From Polaromonas sp. (GTDB lineage Bacteria; Pseudomonadota; Gammaproteobacteria; Burkholderiales; Burkholderiaceae_C), in contig JAAFIP010000003.1 of assembly GCA_013297865.1 (NCBI GenBank), forward strand, positions 1-64,000: 64,000 nucleotides of DNA, in the 5' to 3' direction. The position numbers and the translations under genes were made by a program. Shown one piece after another: positions 61,751 to 64,000 of the stretch; the first letter of the stretch is position 1; each line of letters opens with the position of its first letter. The notes beneath the pieces are model-generated. The model was not told where the DNA came from and did not search any database. It saw only the letters and a list, made by a program, of their open reading frames with translations.

Positions 61751-63436
61751 CTAAGCCCGAAACTTCGAAGTGATCGGATAGCGCCAGTCCTTGCCAAAGC
61801 TGCGATGCGTCACCCGAATGCCTACCGGGGCCTGGCGGCGTTTATATTCGTTGATTTTGATCAGGCGGGTGACTTTTTCGACGTCTGCTTTGGCAAAGCC
61901 TGCGGCAATGATGTCTTCGATGCTCTGGTCGTTTTCCATGTAGCGCTCCAAGATGGCGTCCAGCACCTCGTAGGGCGGCAGGCTGTCCTGGTCTTTCTGG
62001 TCGGGGCGCAGTTCGGCGCTGGGTGGGCGGGTGATGATGCGCTCGGGGATGGGGTTGTCGCAGGTGCCATAGGGGTTGTTGGCATTGCGCCACCAGGCCA
62101 GCTTGAACACCGTGGTTTTGGCCAGGTCCTTGATCACCGCAAAGCCGCCTGCCATGTCGCCATACAGCGTGCAGTAGCCGGTGGCCATTTCGCTTTTGTT
62201 GCCGGTGGTCAGCACGATGGAGCCAAATTTGTTGGACAGGGCCATCAGCATGGTGCCGCGGATGCGGGCCTGGATGTTTTCCTCCGTGGTGTCCTCTGCC
62301 AGGCCTTTAAACTCGCCCGCCAGCGAAGCCTTGAACGCCTCAAACTCCGGCACGATAGAAATTTCGTCATAGCGCACCTGCATGCGCGAGGCCATTTCGC
62401 GCGCATCGATCCAGCTGATGTCGGCCGTGTACGGGCTGGGCATCATCACGGCGCGCACCTTGTCCTTGCCCAGCGCGTCTACCGCAATGGCCAGCACCAG
62501 TGCCGAGTCGATGCCGCCGGAGAGGCCCAGCAAGGTGCTGGGAAAGCCATTTTTGGTGACGTAGTCGCGCACGCCCAGCACCAGCGCGTCCCACAAGTCC
62601 GCTTCGTCGGTGCGCTCAGGTTGCTTGGTCGCTATTATTTCAATAGCTGCTCCCGCGATATTCTGCTGGCTTGCAGGCCGATGGGCTTCAAAAATAAACA
62701 GGTCTTCCCGGAAGCTGGGCGCATTGCCCGCCAGCGTACCATCTGCATGCAGCACAAACGATGCGCCATCAAACACCACTTCGTCCTGCGCGCCCACGTG
62801 GTGGGCGTAGACCAGCGGCAGCCCGGTGTGCAGGGCGCCCTGCTTCATGCGCGCAATGCGCTCACCGCTTTTGCCGACGTGGAATGGCGAAGCGTTGATA
62901 ACCGCCAGCAGCTCGGCACCGGCCTCTTTGGCCAACTGGCCCGGCTCGTCAAACCAGGCGTCTTCGCAAATCAGCAAGCCCGCTGAAATACCTTCGACCT
63001 GGAACACACACACGCCCTGGCCCGGGGTGAAGTAGCGCCGCTCGTCAAACACCTGGTAGTTGGGCAGCTCGCGCTTGGCATAGGTTTCCAGCCTGCGGCC
63101 TTCACACAGCACACTGGCGGCATTGAAGCGCCGCTGCACCGCTACGCTCTTGGTGCGCTGGTCGCCGCCCACCGGATGGCCCACCACCACATGCAACCCC
63201 TTTAACCCCGCCAGGCTGCGGGCCACGCTGTCCATGGCATCATCACAGGCATGGATAAACGCAGGGCGCAGCAGCAGATCTTCCGCCGGATAGCCGCAGA
63301 TCGACAGCTCGGGCGTGAGCACCAGCCGCGCGCCCTGGGCATAGGCCGCCTGGCTGGCAGCGACAATTTTGGCGGCGTTGCCCGCCAGATCACCCACCGT
63401 GAGGTTAAGCTGTGCTACACAGATTTTTAATGTCAT
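61751..63436 (-). CDS. nadE: NAD+ synthase, glutamine-hydrolysing
   Basis: NadE amidates nicotinic acid adenine dinucleotide to NAD+. The protein has an N-terminal nitrilase-type glutaminase domain (LTPELSICGYPAEDLLLRPA, with the Cys in LLICEDAWFDEPGQL) and a C-terminal synthetase domain with SGGIDSALVLAIAVDALGK near residue 309 and TTGNKSEMATGYCTLYGDMA. It has 561 residues from ATG 63436; the upstream extension does not fit the family. An in-frame R repeat lies in the linker between the domains (residues about 248-266, reads [13 protein letters not shown]), a place that tolerates insertion. Confidence 0.96.
   Translation of the reverse strand: MTLKICVAQLNLTVGDLAGNAAKIVAASQAAYAQGARLVLTPELSICGYPAEDLLLRPAFIHACDDAMDSVARSLAGLKGLHVVVGHPVGGDQRTKSVAVQRRFNAASVLCEGRRLETYAKRELPNYQVFDERRYFTPGQGVCVFQVEGISAGLLICEDAWFDEPGQLAKEAGAELLAVINASPFHVGKSGERIARMKQGALHTGLPLVYAHHVGAQDEVVFDGASFVLHADGTLAGNAPSFREDLFIFEAHRPASQQNIAGAAIEIIATKQPERTDEADLWDALVLGVRDYVTKNGFPSTLLGLSGGIDSALVLAIAVDALGKDKVRAVMMPSPYTADISWIDAREMASRMQVRYDEISIVPEFEAFKASLAGEFKGLAEDTTEENIQARIRGTMLMALSNKFGSIVLTTGNKSEMATGYCTLYGDMAGGFAVIKDLAKTTVFKLAWWRNANNPYGTCDNPIPERIITRPPSAELRPDQKDQDSLPPYEVLDAILERYMENDQSIEDIIAAGFAKADVEKVTRLIKINEYKRRQAPVGIRVTHRSFGKDWRYPITSKFRA
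62630..62692 (+). repeat. R-family repeat, copy 14, inside nadE
   Basis: The plus strand reads AATAGCTGCTCCCGCGATAT then TCTGCTGGCTTGCAGGCC. It lies in the linker of NadE and reads through in frame, giving QQNIAGAAI on the coding strand, the same peptide as in ParC. Confidence 0.9.
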
Positions 63437-63540
63437 GAAAAACCACAATTCATTCGGGCCCGGCCAGTCCAAGCCTCTGTTCCATCTCAGATTCCGTCGC
63501 TGCGCAGCCGCTGAACACACTCAGTCCATGAGGAGGCTGT

Positions 63541-64000
63541 GTGCGCGTGGCTGATGTATCGTCCGATTATGTCACCCGGGTGCACAGCTCGCCGCTGCAG
63601 CTGGATGCCCTGCAGTGGAATACGCTTTTAGCCGCCAGCGACGCGCCCACGCCCTTCATGCGCCATGAGTACCTGGCGGCGCTGCACAGCAGCGGTTCGG
63701 CCTGCGCCAAGACTGGCTGGCAGCCGCAGTTTGTCAGCCTCTACAGCAGCGACGGGGCGCAGCTGCTGGCCAGCGCGCCGATGTATGTGAAGGACCATTC
63801 CTACGGCGAATACATCTTCGACTGGGCCTGGGCCCGTGCCTACCAGGAGCATGGCCTGCGCTATTACCCTAAAGCCGTGGTGGCCGTGCCTTACACCCCC
63901 GTGCCAGGCACCCGTTTTATATGCCAAAACAGCCTGCAGGCCAATAGAATATCGCGGGAGCAGCTATTATTTTGTGAGCAAAAGGGTATCTCTTCAGTGC
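63541..64000 (+). CDS. FemAB-like GNAT protein (PF04339/COG3146), cut by the window end
   Basis: The frame opens at GTG 63541 with a strong AGGAGG four bases before it and runs to the window edge (about 153 codons). The text LQWNTLLAASDAPTPFMRHE, then EYLAALHSSGSACAKTGWQP and MYVKDHSYGEYIFDWAWA match the FemAB-like family, which is related to peptidoglycan cross-bridge enzymes. Function is not known. It is divergent from nadE. An in-frame R repeat near codons 129-144 (reads [12 protein letters not shown]) interrupts the conserved region after PYTPVPGTRF. Confidence 0.8.
   Translation, partial: MRVADVSSDYVTRVHSSPLQLDALQWNTLLAASDAPTPFMRHEYLAALHSSGSACAKTGWQPQFVSLYSSDGAQLLASAPMYVKDHSYGEYIFDWAWARAYQEHGLRYYPKAVVAVPYTPVPGTRFICQNSLQANRISREQLLFCEQKGISSV
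63915..63975 (-). repeat. R-family repeat, copy 15, inside the FemAB-like gene
   Basis: The plus strand reads CCTGCAGGCCAATAGAATAT then CGCGGGAGCAGCTATTA, the reverse of the R consensus. It is open in frame with the FemAB-like gene and gives [12 protein letters not shown]. Confidence 0.88.

Overview
The window reads as chromosomal DNA of a moderately GC-rich betaproteobacterium, most likely a member of the Comamonadaceae (Burkholderiales). The reasons are the type and order of genes: thrS-infC-rpmI-rplT-pheS-pheT-ihfA-merR-tRNAPro, orn divergent from an M48 protease, nadE next to a PII gene, ilvBNC-pssA-leuA, and an ECF-type sigma gene followed by DUF3619 and DUF3106 genes. No phage, IS transposase, CRISPR array or plasmid function was seen, so this is core genome with a few accessory genes.
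Layout: 1-10 kb holds a lipoprotein, a YHS protein, orn, M48 protease, pterin dehydratase, rsgA, an alpha-E/ATP-grasp peptide-ligase pair and comEC. 10-22 kb holds ridA, parC, a lytic transglycosylase, parE, a DsrE protein, a decayed dehalogenase, an EamA permease, tRNA-Gly(CCC), dnaB and tRNA-Pro(GGG). 22-37 kb is one long minus-strand block: a dipeptide ABC transporter with a dipeptidase, then thrS-infC-L35-L20-pheST-ihfA-merR. 37-48 kb is a mixed set of oxidoreductases, two lipoproteins and small accessory proteins. 48-57 kb is central metabolism: isocitrate lyase, leucine and isoleucine/valine synthesis, and phosphatidylserine synthase. 57-64 kb holds the sigma module, diacylglycerol kinase, a LOG protein, PII, NAD synthetase and a partial FemAB-like gene.
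The most interesting content lies between and inside the genes. (1) thrS and leuA are each preceded by a short leader peptide rich in the cognate amino acid and by an intrinsic terminator hairpin, so both look attenuated. (2) Six long inverted repeats (family E, arms about 37-52 bp, AT-rich centre) all sit between co-directional genes, 20-39 nt after one stop and in most cases about 37-47 nt before the next start, and their arms vary together. (3) A second short repeat (family R, about 40-60 bp, about 15 copies) lies between genes and also inside five reading frames without breaking them, and seems to supply the ribosome binding site and start codon of another gene. (4) Four consecutive genes at 44.2-47.2 kb are each followed by an R copy. 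(5) The aceA-leuA gap contains crossed perfect inverted repeats, one of 29 bp. (6) infC appears to start at AUC. These are readings of the sequence by eye; no search or folding program was run.
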